Assembly (NCBI GenBank): GCA_947685225.1
Contig: CANTUV010000051.1
Location: 7,006,001-7,070,000 of the forward strand
Length of the DNA: 64,000 bases
Direction of reading: 5' to 3'
Source: Garcia nutans
Lineage: Eukaryota > Streptophyta > Magnoliopsida > Malpighiales > Euphorbiaceae
Under the pieces are notes generated by a model. That model searched no databases and was not told the DNA's origin. It saw nothing but the letters and a program-made list of their open reading frames with translations. The stretch's first letter is position 1, and each line of letters begins with the position of its first letter. Below are positions 10,934-24,610 of the stretch, piece after piece. The translations under genes and the position numbers were made by a program.

Positions 10934-13900
10934 TTAGAAGAAATCCAATTGTCCAATTAATTGTTGTTGTTTTTCTTTGGACATTGAAAATAGACAAGCT
11001 TCAACTGCATCTTCAATACACAAAAATATTGATTCCTTTCCAATCTTGTCTACAAAGTGTGACCTTATCATTTTCTCCATAACATCCAATCTAGGGTTTA
11101 TAATTGCCATCTACATTAATATTATTAATTAGTAATCTTTCTTTATTTTTAATTAATGTAAACATAAAAATTTAAAATGAGATGGTTAATTTATACCTTA
11201 ATATTTTTTGCATCGACCATTCTGCGTATTTCAATTAAAGTCTCAATACCTGTAGTATCGATGGATGTAACACCTGCAAAATTATATACCAAATTGTGTT
11301 AGTATAAATAAAAAAATTGTATATATCAAAATTGAAATTAATTCATTACTGGTAATACCTGATAAATCTAGTAAAAGATATTCAACGACAGAACCTTTAG
11401 ATTCTGAAATGTCCTCTTCCTCTCGAATCAATCGTAAAATTCTATTCAAAATTCCAAAAAATCATGCAAGTTTAGATTAATTATAAATTTTTTCTCACCT
11501 AAATATTCTTTGTGTGTGATTATATTGTAAAGTAACATTTATGCTATTATAATATAATATATATAACCTTTCTCGAAGGTAATTGGAATTGGCAAAGTAA
11601 ATAGGGGAACCCAGTTGTAAGGCAAGGTGTCCAGGAATTCTTGTAAATCCAGGGTACTGCTCTGTGTCACGGTACAAATTTGAGTCAGGTATTTTTCCAA
11701 GCCGACATGTAGCTGGCCTTGCTGCATATACAAGTGTCCTCAATAAAGCAAGCCCAATCTGAAATTATTAATTTTTATTAATAACATTTTTCATTAATTT
11801 ATATATAGTTTTAAATTATAATTATCTCAAAATATAATAATATATTATGTTTCTTACCGACATCATGAGGCCGTAGTCCATGCTTATGAAGGCAACACCA
11901 AGAAAAGCAGAAATACAAATGAGGAAATCGAACATGTCAACCTTGAACAAGTGATAAATTCTTCGTAATCGATAAGTCCAAACATTGCAGACATAATAAT
12001 GGCAGATAGAGCAACAAGAGGAGTGTAACTAAACAGAGGAGCCAAGAATAATAGTGTAAGCATCATGCATATTGCCATTACTACGTTTGACATTGCTGTT
12101 CTACACCCTGCATTGAATTCACTGCTGTTTTCGAAAATGGCCCTGCAAATCCATAAAAATATTTTACAATCAAAGCTACTTCTTGAATTATATATAAATA
12201 GTTCAAGACTTGAAAAAGACAATAGTATATACCAGTGGTCAAGTAACAAGAAGTGAGGGAGCCAACTATATTCATGAGTCCAAAAGCTATCATCTCCTTG
12301 TTCCCATCAACTTGTTCATTTTTCAATATGGCAAAGCTCCTTCCTATTGCTATGCCTTCTGCAATATATACATATATATTTATTATTTATTTTACCCAAA
12401 AAAATTGAATAGGTCATAACTTAATTTTTTTAATTGATTATACGTGGGAAGAAGAAATACTTAAAACTCAAATTTAAGACTTAAGCAGAAGTAACTACAT
12501 CTTCAATAATACTAAAAATAATAATATAAAGAATTGATGCATAAATTAGATTTCTTACAGCTAAAGCAACAAGTGCTGTAATGAGGCCAGCCTTCAAAGT
12601 CACTGGTAGATACTCAGATTGAAAGTTCAAATGTTTAATCGAAATAGGATTTAGTCCTTTATTGAGGTGACCCACCTAAAGATAAAAAGGCAAAATTTGA
12701 GAAAAAGAAAATATATAATATATTTTTGTTAATATTTATATGGATGAAGTTGGTGGTTAAATAATTAATTTAATTAGTAAAAAAATAATTAATTTAATTA
12801 AGATAATGAATTGTGATTAATCCACTAATGCAATAGTTAATTAAAAAAGAAAAAGGTCAGAAAGTTAATAATTAGTTATTAAGCTTACAATTTGGATGCC
12901 ATGTTTGTTGGCACGAGCAAAATAGGCGAAAAGACAGCCAACAATAACCACCACCATTGGAGCTATAGCCAACACCCAAAACAAATTTGGCCTTTTCTTC
13001 CTCTGAAAATCCATTTGTTCAAATAACATTACCAAAACTAATTTTATCTATTATATATATACATAAATATATATATTATGAAATAAAAGTGAATATCAGA
13101 TACTTAATAAATCAAATATTTTTTTTCATTTAACCATTTAATGTCTTACAATCTAAAAATATCAATAATAAAAAGAAATATTAGATATTTAATAAATCAA
13201 GTATTAATTATTAATTATTATATTTTTTTTTCAAATTAATAAATACATTATCATTTTTTATTTGTCTCAAATTATAATCTATTTATCATTTTAATAAGTT
13301 AGTGAATATGTTAAATCTTTGCTATACTGATACTTAATGTTACTTACTAAAAAATTTAATAAATATATTTCATACTATAATAAATATATGATAAAAAAAG
13401 ATTAAGTTATGGTGGGTTTATTACATTTGGATAGTGAATTTAGAATATATGGTAATATAAGTAATAGCAAATGCAACTTAATGTTTATATATTTATTATT
13501 GGGATTCTTAATTATCCACCATCACTATTAAATTTCTTAATCTTTTTTTTTTCAATGACAAAAAAAATGACTTAAGCAAAATAATTGTATATAATAATAA
13601 TTATAATAATGACCATAGGCAAAAGACACTAATTAATTAATATAACCTTTTGTGCTTCCCTACCTATAATTGATTTTAGTTGAGATAATAACATGAATGT
13701 TCTGTGTGAGGCAAGTCCAAGGTATATCTATCAGTATCAGCCGCTGGGTTATAGCGACTATTTTACCAGGTGATTGTCACTGTCTAACAATATATATTCA
13801 TGTGCTCAAAATCTTAAAAAACATTGATCAATTTATTGTGTTTTTTTTTTGTCTGATAATCCATATACCATAATTATTAATCCATATTTTAATTTAATAA

Positions 13901-15551
13901 TAAAACGTAAGATATTATCAATATTCAAAAAATTATGATAAAATAATTATTGATGAAAAGAAAAAATATATAAATCTCACCAGGAATCGAGTGAACTGTA
14001 GGAAAATAAGAAATATGATGCCAACAACTGCACTTTGCCATTTCCACTGTAAAATAGATAGAGAAAATTAAAATAAAATATTAGAAATTATTGTAGTGGT
14101 GGAAATTAATATTTTAATCTAACTATAAAGGATAAGAATTAGAATTCTATTTCATAAAAACGAAAAAATAAACATTTATAATATTAAAGTTTCGGATAAT
14201 AGTGATATGTTTATTTGGTTAAAGTTCATTAATATAAGTAAAATCATTTCATGATGTGTGCATTGCATGCTATATTCTAATCTACTTTAGAAATTTGAAA
14301 ATAATTCTGGATAACATATCAAGAATTTTTTTTTTCACAAGCAAAAATGTGGAAGAAATTCACTAAAGAACAATGATTAAAAAATTATGAATGAGAGTTT
14401 TTCATTTTTTTTTTCCATTTTAACTGTTTTGAGACAATTATTAATTAACTTCCCATTTATAACTAAATTGAATGAGTTGATGTATCCAAAGAAAAACCTA
14501 ATAATGAAGGAAAAAGAAAATGACAAGAGTTATATTTTCTTTTCTCTTCTTTCGATAATTAATGCTTCAGTCCATTAAATATGAAAGTGAAAATTTCCCA
14601 TATGATAGTTTGGCACATAGAACATGTATACCCTTTTTTATATATGTTTTTTTGTTTGATTTTGGTAATATACAAACCTCATTTCTATGTTGAAAAACTG
14701 CATGCAGTACAGAAACCACATCAGTTTTGGTGGTGAAATGTTTCAATCCAAACATGCCCTTAAGCTGTTGAAGACATATAAGAGTTGCGGTTCCTCCCAT
14801 GAATCCAGTAATTGTTGAATGCGATAAGAAATCCACCAGAATTCCTAGTCTACATATGGATAAATATTAAATTCAATACCAAATAAAAAAAATATAACCA
14901 TAATGGTATATATAACTAATATATATATATAATTATTTGAATTTACCTTAGAATACCAAGAAGAGTCTGAAAAATTCCGGTGAAGAAAGTGGCAGTAAAA
15001 ACCAAGTAAAGATACAATGCTGGATTATCTTTTGGTGAAACTTTTTCTCCGATTGTGTTTGCTATTAGCAATGAACAGGCAGCCACTGTTCCCACTGCTA
15101 AATGCTTCGAGTTTCCAAAGACGGCGTAAACCAGAGGAGGAATAAAGCTCGAGTCTGTAAAATGTTAATTTTCATAGTAAATATACATATGTAAAAATTG
15201 ATTCAAATCTTTGAAAAAATAAAGAAGAATCTTACAGAGGCCAATAATAGGAGGAATATTGGCGAGTTTGGCATAGCTAATGCCTTGAGGAATGGCAAGG
15301 GAGGTGATGGTGATACCAGCAAGTAAGTCGAATTTGAAAGAACGAAGATTATAAACAGGTAACCATTGAAAAATAGGAATGAAGTATTGGACAATTTTTC
15401 TGAATTTGGCAAAAGAAGATCTGTGATGTTTTAATTGCCTGAAAGGATCATCGGGAAAGAAAGTTTCTTTGCAATGAGATTGGAGGGTAGCTCCAAAACT
15501 TCTTGGGGTAGCAAAATTCACCTTATGGATAGGATCTACAGCAGAGCCCAT
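10934..15551 (-). CDS. Sulfate transporter, SULTR3 type, 12 exons
   Basis: A SLC26-type plasma or organelle membrane anion transporter. Exons on the minus strand, all GT-AG: 15551-15236, 15154-14947, 14849-14678, 14046-13981, 13002-12889, 12675-12559, 12358-12233, 12142-11858, 11758-11568, 11441-11359, 11273-11197, 11110-10934. Allowing for three missing bases this is about 644 codons, the normal family length. Visible signatures are the N-terminal FDLLAGITITSLAIPQGISY, the PPLVYAVFG and AVGTVAA helices, GFMGGTA, and a C-terminal STAS domain with LDLSGVTSIDTTG. The closest remembered match is SULTR3;1/3;2. The first ATG after the TATA box is used. Three single-base deletions break the frame: at the exon 7 acceptor (one G short of the family GAAGGC), in exon 8 after GCAGTGAA (TT for TTT), and later in exon 8 (one C short in TTTATCCAC). 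All else is intact, so these are assembly errors or a very recent pseudogene. Confidence 0.9.
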
Positions 15552-15668
15552 TGGAGCCGTCGTCTGTATATACGCGTATACGAGTGCGCGCAAAACAGAG
15601 AGAGAGTTAAAAGAAGTGATAGTTTGGTGTCAATTTGAGGGTGAAGAGAGGGTGTAATATGGGCTACC

Positions 15669-15677
15669 ATTTATATA
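15669..15677 (-). promoter_or_regulatory. TATA box of the sulfate transporter
   Basis: The minus strand reads TATATAAAT about 118 bp upstream of the start codon at 15551, so transcription should start near 15645 and give a 5' UTR of roughly 95 nt. No upstream ATG lies between the predicted start site and the chosen start codon. CT-rich sequence follows, as in many plant leaders. Confidence 0.6.
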
Positions 15678-16931
15678 GAAAGAACGTAGTGGGGAATGAT
15701 ACATGAATGACACCAAAAGGATAAGAGGAGTTCGACAACTTTGACTGTGCCTTTAGTTTTCTGTATTAATTATCTAATTTAAAATTTTCTAATTCATTAT
15801 TATAGTTCCTCATCAAGTTACTAATCAAAAAGAAAAAAAAAAACTATATAAATCCACCTCTCGTGCTTAAGTAATTAAGTTTTTTTCTAAATTTATTAAT
15901 TTAATTAAAGAAAGTTATATATATATATATATATTGATATTTATACTATATTTTGATCATTAAAGAATAAGCTTTGAATCAAGTTCAATACGGTTAAATT
16001 TTTTTTTTCATCCATATTTTACTAATATTATCAACATTTTTATTTTTTTATTAATTACATATAAAAAGAGGAACGTCTAAAAAACTCAAATATAATACGT
16101 AGATGAGAGCAATAGATGGTTATGACTACTAAACTATTTTGATGGTTAACATTTTTATTACTCAACGGGTAAATACCATAATCATAAATAATGAGTAAAT
16201 TCTGTTGTTTTAATAGGATGCAGAATGAAACAATATAATGTATTTCTTTTTGTTTTTTAGTATTAAAAAAATTTAAATTTAAATTTATCGATCAGCGGGT
16301 GACATATACACAATACACTTATTATTATCATATTATATTTATATATTCAAATTTAGTAATCAAATTTATTTTTAGATGAAAGATATCTAATACTAATTCA
16401 TTAAAATTAATAAATAATATATATAATTAACATTAAATAAAATATTAAATTTTATAAATAATAAATTATATATGTATTTTAATTCCAAGCAAAAAACTGA
16501 TAATTTTTATAAATAAAAAATAATATTAACGAATATCTATTGAACGGACTCGATATTTCGTTTGATGATTATATGGTACAATTACAACTCGAGTTCTCCA
16601 ATGAACTACAGCTCAATTTTGAGAAAATTTTTTGTCATTAATTAATTTTGAGAAAAAATATAACTAAATGAATGACTTACCCAATTATAACCATTTTTTT
16701 AAAATTTTTGTTTTTGATAATAAAGAGAGTAAGAGCAAACAAAGTAGCTAGTAATGCAGATGTATACAACTCCCATAATATTATCTGCAGACAAAGACAG
16801 ATATAGCCCACCAATATCACCAAATTCTAAATATAAACATTACCTACCTATATGTGCAAACATCATAATTCTCAATCTATTTGGAATTACATGCGTCAAG
16901 GTCTATAGATATTTCCCTTTCCCAATAAAAT
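15678..16931. other. AT-rich intergenic region upstream of the transporter
   Basis: Likely holds the distal promoter. I see no coding signal and no element ends. A short (AT)n run lies near 15920-15935. Confidence 0.35.
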
Positions 16932-18494
16932 CACTATAATAAAAATATAAATTAATGATGAAAATTAGTGAAGAATTTAGCGACCGGATAAATCTGCGGC
17001 TAAATTTATTGTTAAATCTAGCTTGCATCGCTAATAAATAAAAATAGCGACGGAATTTATTTTCGTAGCTAATTAGCGACGAAACTATTTTGTCGTTAAA
17101 TTTTAATTATTTAAAAATATTAATTAAATTTTTTTCGAGCTAATTAGTGATGGGATTTATTGTCGTCGCTAATTTTATCTCTAATTAGTGATCAAATTAT
17201 TTTTTGTCACTAATTTTAATTATTTTAAATAACAGACGAGATTTTTTTTGCGAAATTTTAGTGACTGAATTTATTTTCATCTCTAATTCTGTCGCTGATT
17301 AGAGATTAAATTATTTTTCATCGCTAATTTTAAATATTTTAAAGAATGAGTGAAATTTTTGTAAGGAATTTTAGAGATGAAATTGTTTTCTATAGCTAAT
17401 ATTATCGCTAATAATGATTTTTTTAAAATATATAGAGTCTTTTAAATGACAAAAATACTAAATATTTATTTTTTTTTAACTTTTTTCCTTCATTTTTTCT
17501 TCTTTCTTATTTCTTTCTTTCTGTTATTCTCCTTCTTTTTTCTCCCTTCTTCTTTTTTCTCTTTTCTTTTTTCTTTTCTTTCTTTCTTTTTCTTTTCTTT
17601 CTTCTTTCTCCTCTCTCTTTTTTTTTTGTTCTTCCTCTTCCTCTTCTTTCTCCTTTCTTTTTTTTTTTGCATTTTTATTGAAAGTTTTATGGTTTTACAA
17701 ATTGATTGAATCTATGTATTTTTTAAATTGTCTATTTATTTATATATTTATAATTAGTAATAAATTTTAGAATAAATATTATATTTTATTGAATAAATAA
17801 TATTTAAAAAAATTAAAAATTATTTGGAAAATTTTTTTAAAAAAATTATTAGGTTGAATAATTTATTTTTAAATTAAATTAATTATTTGATTGAATAAAT
17901 AATTTTTAGAATAAATTTTTTAAAATTAATTAATATATTGATTTATGTTTTAGATAAATTTTAGATTAAATTTTTTTAGGAATTTATTTAGTGAAATAAT
18001 TTATTTTTATGCTTTAGATAGATGTTAGAATAAATTATTTTTTAGAGAAATTAGTTAAAAATTTATTTTTAGATATTATTTGGTAAATAATTTAATTTTT
18101 ATGTAAATAAATTATTTATTAGAATAAATATTTTTTAAATTAAATTATTTAAAGAGTAAATATTTTTGTGAATAAATTACTTTTAAAATTAAAAATAAAA
18201 TAAAATATTTTAATTTTTAAAAGATAATTTATTTTCATTTTTTTAAAAAATTTGTTTTTTAAATAAATTAATAATTTAGCGATAATTTTTCTGTCGCTAA
18301 ATTTATTTTAATTAAAAAGTTTATAGGATTAAATAACAATAGTTAGTAATAAAAACTCTATCACTAAATACCGTAAAAATTTTGTCGTTATTTTTTAACG
18401 GTAATGTGAATAGCAATAAAATTAAATCCGTCGCTAATTGTCATTAATGACTATTAACGACATGAATTAACGATGGATAAATTTTCTTGCAGTG
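16932..18494 (+). mobile_element. Non-autonomous CACTA element
   Basis: Starts CACTATAATAAAA and ends with the reverse complement of CACTGCAAGAAAA, with a 3-bp duplication AAT on both sides (16929-16931 and 18495-18497). Both ends carry many copies of a GCGACGG/CGTCGCTAATT-type subterminal motif in both orientations (about 16980-17400 and 18270-18480), the pattern bound by CACTA transposases. There is no transposase coding sequence. The middle is AT-rich with a long pyrimidine tract. Strand assignment is arbitrary. Confidence 0.8.
17463..17669. repeat. Pyrimidine tract (TTC/TTTTC) in the CACTA element
   Basis: About 200 bp almost purely T and C on the plus strand. It gives spurious K/R/E-rich or F/S/L-rich frames on the two strands, which are not genes. 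Confidence 0.8.
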
Positions 18495-18497
18495 AAT

Positions 18498-19477
18498 ATA
18501 TATTAATTTAATTCCCTCTAAAATAATTTAAAAATTAATAAAATTCATGGCATCTGTGTGATTTCATTTTATTATGAATAAAGCTCTAGTTTAAACGCTG
18601 AAGTTAGCCCATATCTTTCTTTCTTTTTTTTTGAGACAAATACCCATTTTTCTATCAAAAGCAAATCAATTTGCCCAAATTTTGACTGCAAAATTAACTT
18701 CTGTTAACATATGCTATTTCGTGGATTCCAACACCTCTCCATCTATTTCATCACCCACTCCTCTTCTCTCTGTATCTCATATTATTATTATTATTCTTCC
18801 ATATCTCATATATACATTAATTATGTATAATTAAGATAATTAATAATATAATTTTTTAATAAGTATCTTAATGGAAAAAAATAATTATTTCAAATAAATA
18901 TATTTATATTAATAATTATTTAATAATATTATTCTAAAAATACTTGTTAAGAGTGGTTATTATATATATCAATTTTTTTTCTCATTATTGATAGTAATTG
19001 TTATATTATTAATTATCCTTACCGGATTTTATGACAATGTTGTCCTTCATAAACAGCGATATATAAGCATGAAAAATCTTAAAAGAGAGAGCATTACTCG
19101 GTCAAGTGAAGTTTTCTTTTTATCCCTTTATATTTTGCGAATTCTAATGGCAATATTTAATTTAATGACTATTGATTGGATGGAAATTTTCAAAATCCAA
19201 TCTTAACATTAATATTAGGATTTTCCTTTTTTTTTTAATAAAAATTAATATGAAGGTTTAAATTTCTAATTAACCCTATATAGATATATCATTACTAGAC
19301 TATGTGTACAAGTGTATAGAAGATAATTTTTAATGAGATTGATACATTAGTTTATAATTTATTAAATAGTCTCATATTTATCATTAATATGTTAGTTTGA
19401 TTTAAAGATTCTTTTTCTATTTTTAAGATTGAAAAATGAGGTTTAAACTTTGATATATTTTTAAATTTCTCTTCTGC
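18498..19477. other. AT-rich intergenic
   Basis: No element ends or coding signal recognised. Confidence 0.35.
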
Positions 19478-19678
19478 CATGTCTTCCGTGAGGCTAATCA
19501 TACAACATATGCCTTAGCAAATATGGTAAGACGCTTTGATCAAGGCTGTACTATTTTGGACAAAGCCCCTGGGAGTTTACTGTCGTGGTTTTCTCATGAT
19601 GTTTGTGGGGGTGGCTCATCCCCGTTAGTTTTTCTTTGTAAGCTTTGCTCACCTTCATGTATCAAAAAAAAAAAAAAT
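19478..19678 (+). pseudogene. LINE 3' end fragment with polyA
   Basis: Translation gives REANHTTYALANMV, the conserved last block of the LINE RNase H domain, then a short tail and an A-run at 19663-19676. It is a severely 5'-truncated LINE insertion of about 200 bp. Confidence 0.7.
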
Positions 19679-19741
19679 GGATAAAGTGGAGTTTACTAAT
19701 AAATAAGCTTATAGTTCAGTGGTAATGAAATTAATGAATAT

Positions 19742-20213
19742 AGGGGTGTAAAAATTTTTCTAACCCGACCAAACTCAACCGAATCGAATACATTTTAGTC
19801 AGGTTTAGTCGGCTCATATTATATATAAGGATAAAAATTAGGTTTATATTTTTAAAAATTTTAGATTCAGTTGGTTGGTTGAGTTGAAGTAATTATTTTC
19901 ATTTTAACCTGAACTCGATCGACTCTTATATATATATATATGTATATATATATATTTTATTTTATTACTTAATCTAACCAAACTCGATCCGGTCGGACCC
20001 GATAATACTAAAATATAAGCCCAAATATAAAATTTTAGTATTAAATACCAATTCGTTTGAAATCGACTCGATTCGACCGAATCTGAAATTAATTTAGTTC
20101 GACCAAAATTTAAAAAATGTAGATATCAGTTTTAGATTTTTACTCTTTGGTCAGGTTTGTTGATTTGAAAAATGGCTCCAACCTCATTGAACTCGACCCA
20201 TGTACAACCCTAG
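19742..20213. repeat. Dispersed non-coding repeat, copy 1
   Basis: Starts AGGGGTGTAAAAA and ends TGTACAACCCT, which form an imperfect terminal inverted pair. The body is rich in AACTCGA/CCGACC-type motifs and has a central AT dinucleotide run. It aligns over its length with 49606-50046. The ends suggest a hAT-like miniature element, but no clear 8-bp duplication is visible. Confidence 0.55.
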
Positions 20214-23200
20214 AAATTATCTTTAAAAATTATAATTTATAACAATATAATTAATTTAATATTTGATATTAATATTATAGTTATTTTTACTTTTAAAATT
20301 TTTAATCATTAGACTTTTAATAATTTAATTCTAAAAAAATAAAACTAATTTTTTATATTGATTGCCTAAAATTAAATTTTTGGTATTCATTTTTCTATTT
20401 TTTTCAAATGCGACCTAGTGCATATGCTTATATATCTTGATTTCCACATATTTATTAGGTGTAAAAAAAATTAGATTTTAGTGTAGATTAGTTAAAATAA
20501 AATAAGCATTAATGTAATAAAAAAATTTCATTGGTTGAAAATAAGTTATTTATATTATATTTATTTATAGAACTTAATTGTTGCCTTACAACTCAGTATC
20601 TATCCATACAATTTGAACAAACAAAAAGAAAGTAAAAGAAAAAAAAATTTTGGTTAAAAATGTAGTATTGTTGACACAACAAGGAAGATCAATGAAAAAG
20701 AGAAATCAATTAGGACGAGAAAAATAAAAATACAGTCAAATTACAAAATTATTGAAGTTTTGAATTTTTGTCAGAAATCTGAATTTGTCGATTGATTATG
20801 AGAGGAAAGAACTATGTTGAAAATTTCACCAAAGAAATTAAAGACAATGACAATTACACACACATATATGTATATTTTTTAGCTTAAATTGGCATCTCTT
20901 AGTTAAGTGATTATTAAGATTAATTACCAAGATAAGTGCTTAACTAGTTAATTAATTAGGCCATGCCAGGTTGGATTGCACACCCAAGAAAAAAAAAATC
21001 AAAAGAGGAGAAATAGATAAAACAATATCATAATTATAAATTTTAAAATTTATTTTTTATAAATATATTTCATGTTCAAAATATGCATTTATAAATTATC
21101 TTTCGTATATTAAATATATAATAAGATTTGTTAATGCCGTATAAAATTCAATAAAAATGAGTGTAGTAACAAATCTTATATTTTATATACCTCGACTCAA
21201 CAAAATCTTAATCGTAAATTAAATAAAATTGGTTATATAATTTTTTTTTTACTCGGCATGATTTAAAATTATATTTTTAGAAAAATATATAGCTGCGGTA
21301 AAATTATTCTGAACTATTTTTATTCAAGTTATTTTATGTTTACACATATTTTGCCTAGTTTATAATAACAAAAAACATATTAATCAAAATAACGAAAATA
21401 AACTATAATCAAAATATCATATAAAAATCAGTATAATTTAAAAAAAAAAAACCAATAAGATTAAATAAGCTCACTCGACTCTGCAGCTGGGGCGTAGTAG
21501 TGGGTGACAGTCACATTGCTTGTAAAATGAGGAGTCCTCCATAGAATGTATTGATTCGAGAATAGTCATTAGTCAACTTGTTGATGCAAGCCAACTTGCA
21601 GTAGCAGCAGTCAGTTTCCATGCATTAATAATTCATTAGATTAAGACATCTCTCCATTTCAATTTTTTTTTATCGAAGTCTCTCCATTTCAGGTTGGCAT
21701 CTTGGGACTTGGCTTTTCACAATTAACATCCAAATAACAATGCCTAAATTTTTAGATTTTTTCCCCATTTTCATTTTTTAATATATTTGAAAAAATGATA
21801 ATATTTTTCGTTATTCTTCACTATTTCTTGACTAATTTTGACCCTCATTTTTTAATCATACAAGTTTTTTTGTCAAAGCCGCTATATACCACAATTTAAT
21901 TTATTATTTCTATTATTATTTTGAATTATTTTGAGATTTTTTTAAAATATTCTAAAAAATAAAATTAATTTCAATTTAATTGGTGCAATCAAAACAAATA
22001 AATTTACAATACATTATATATTTCTAAAAGTTTGGATACAATTGAAAATTCGAAAACATATTCATTTATTTATTTATTTAATAGACTTTTATTAAAACAA
22101 TAATAGTTTATATAATTATTTTCAAAAGAAAAATAATAATATGTATATTGAAATACAATCTAACAGTAAATATATTTTTTAAGTATTAAATTTAAAATTG
22201 GTTCTACCTTCTCTACCAATACTCAAAATAATAGTTTTATAAATAACAGTTTGATAAGGATACCATATTTATATTCCTTTATTATTTCCACACTATCTTG
22301 TTTTTTTATCAATAATTTTATTATCATAATATTTATTTATTAGTGCTCTTAGGGAAAGTACTTAGAGAACTAAGAACACAAAAAATATATTTAATTTAAA
22401 TATGCGTATAAAATATTCATATAAGAAAAAAATTATAATCAAAATTTCAAAATCACAAATTATAAAATGATTTTTCTCTTGCTTTTTATATTTGACTTTT
22501 TTCTAAATTCCAATGAGAAATTTATTAAACCTTTATTTTGAAAAAAAAACATTATTTTCTTAAGTATGCGCATACAACTTTTTTTAATTGTGGTTTTCCC
22601 TGAAATATTTTAATAAAATTACATGATTAAAAGATAAGAGCTAAAAAAATGAAATAATCATATATTATAATCAAAATAATAATAAAAAATTATGTAGATT
22701 ATATCATTGTTTCCAAAATATATAAAAGAATTCGATTTTTTTTATTTTTTTACTCAACCGCTAATAATTAATAATTATATTTCAAAAATGAGAAAACCGA
22801 TAAAAAAAACTTTTGAAATGAAAATTTTATTTAATTAAGAGAATATATAAATAATATCCATATTCATATTCGCTGCAGAATTTAAAACTCTTTCATTTCT
22901 ATATTAAAATTATTAATACTAGAAAGAAAATATTTAATTCTGTATTTTCTCTTTTTGTTGAGAACCAAAGATAAATTGATATTTTGAAAGATTTTAAATT
23001 ATCTTAATAGAATAAAAAAAAATAGCGCTAGAAATTATAAGAGCATGAATATATAATTTGAGGAAATATTGTTAGAAAGAGTCAAAGATGAGTGCCATTC
23101 GCAAAACCAAGAAGGAAATTACAAAAGAGTACCTTATTCAGAAAACATACATATTCATTTGTGCATAAGTGGGAGGTTCAACTTTCCATTTAAGAAATGC

Positions 23201-24299
23201 CATTTTCGGCTAAAGATTTGAGTTTCTGTATAAGAATTTCAGAGGTTAATTATATTAATAAAATAATATATATATATATATATATTCTTTTGTAAATCTT
23301 TCTGAAAATGGGAAAGAGAAAAAAATTTTATTCTTTTTGGGCTTTTAATTAATTTTTTAATTTCATGCTCAAAACAAAATTTCCTATTTAATAGTACAAA
23401 AACTCCTTTTATATTTATTTTAATTTTGAGCTTAATTATCTAAAATTCATGAACTTTTGATTGTTAAAATTAAAAGAATATATTGAAATTGAAAAATACC
23501 AGTAAAAATTCCATGATACTTTAGATAATTAAGACTGTTTGCTGCTTGAAAATGTTATATATATTGAATAATAAATAAATAAACATTGAGATTCATATTA
23601 ATAAAAAAAAAAAGAAAAACTATGAATATATATATAATAAAGTTAATTTGAACTTATTGAAATATCGCATAAATAATATATCCATAATGATTATTGTACT
23701 CATCCCACTTATAATTTATATGTGCATTAATAGGTCGCCATTATTTTTTTTTACCATGCAAAATCATCATAATTTCTTAGGTGGTGAGTTGACTTTGACC
23801 TTTGAGAAAAATAAAAAATAAAAAATAAAAAATATTATATCAAAAATTTTAAAAAATTAAGAAATAGAGACGAATTTATAATTATACAAACATAAAAATA
23901 CTTATTGAAGTTCTATTATAAAAAATCTATACTATTACTGAACCGATTTTCACAAATTTTTTTATTAATTTGAAAAGAGATTGGTAAAGGCTAAATAAAT
24001 TTTATTGTAAACATTAACATGTTAAATAATAGAAATAAAATATTAAAAAAATTAATTCAAGAGATTTTGAGACACTAAAATATATAAAATAAAAATTAAT
24101 TTCATTTTATTGAAATCTGGAATATTTTAAAAAAGTGAAGCTATTGTTTAAAAAATAAATTATTATACCAATAAATTCAATACAAATGTGTCTAGCCTCA
24201 AGGTTCCTTTTAAGATTTCTTTTCCATATTATGCCTTCAAATTATAATAACAACAATTATTAAAAAAAAAAAGTCATTTATCATATAAAAATTAAAGAG
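20214..24299. other. AT-rich intergenic, no gene seen
   Basis: Long AT-rich stretch with simple A/T and ATA runs. A patch of higher GC at about 21480-21620 has no convincing reading frame, and I could not assign it. Confidence 0.35.
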
Positions 24300-24610
24300 A
24301 ATTATTATGATACAATTTTTTGATTAGTTAAAGAAAATATAACATCAAACTAAGAAAAAGAGTACAAAGTCCCATCCTAAGAGAATGACAAACCAACAAA
24401 AGCAAATTAAACAAGAATCAGGCCGACTATTCTCTAAGAGAATAGGCCTAACAAAAAAAAAATGTAAAAAAAACAAACTAGCAGAACAGCAACCATGACC
24501 CAAATAGAACCATGAAAAACCATAATAATAACACTTCAACACAATGAATAACAAAAAGAGAGAAATCAAAACTATAGAACCCATAGAAGCAGATCAATCC
24601 CCTACACCAA
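24300..24610 (-). repeat. Possible LINE 3' UTR fragment
   Basis: The minus strand reads like a pyrimidine-rich LINE 3' UTR (TTTGTTGGTTTGTCATTCTC, then TTTGTACTC, then TTAATAA-type ends). There is no conserved protein block, so this rests on composition only. The 79-codon hydrophobic frame here is not supported as a gene. Confidence 0.25.

Noticed and set aside
15552..15593. N-terminal extension of the sulfate transporter
   Set aside because: It would need a TTG start; the first ATG after the TATA box is at 15551 and gives the normal family N-terminus.
17446..17709. Two long open frames (F/S/L-rich plus, K/R/E-rich minus)
   Set aside because: Both are translations of one T/C simple tract in a CACTA element; no conserved residues.
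19700..19740. Short stretch like a tRNA A box (TAGTTCAGTGGTAAT)
   Set aside because: No B box or stem pairing follows.
24345..24584. 79-codon hydrophobic minus-strand frame
   Set aside because: Composition follows a pyrimidine-rich repeat, no start context or homology seen; treated as possible LINE 3' UTR.
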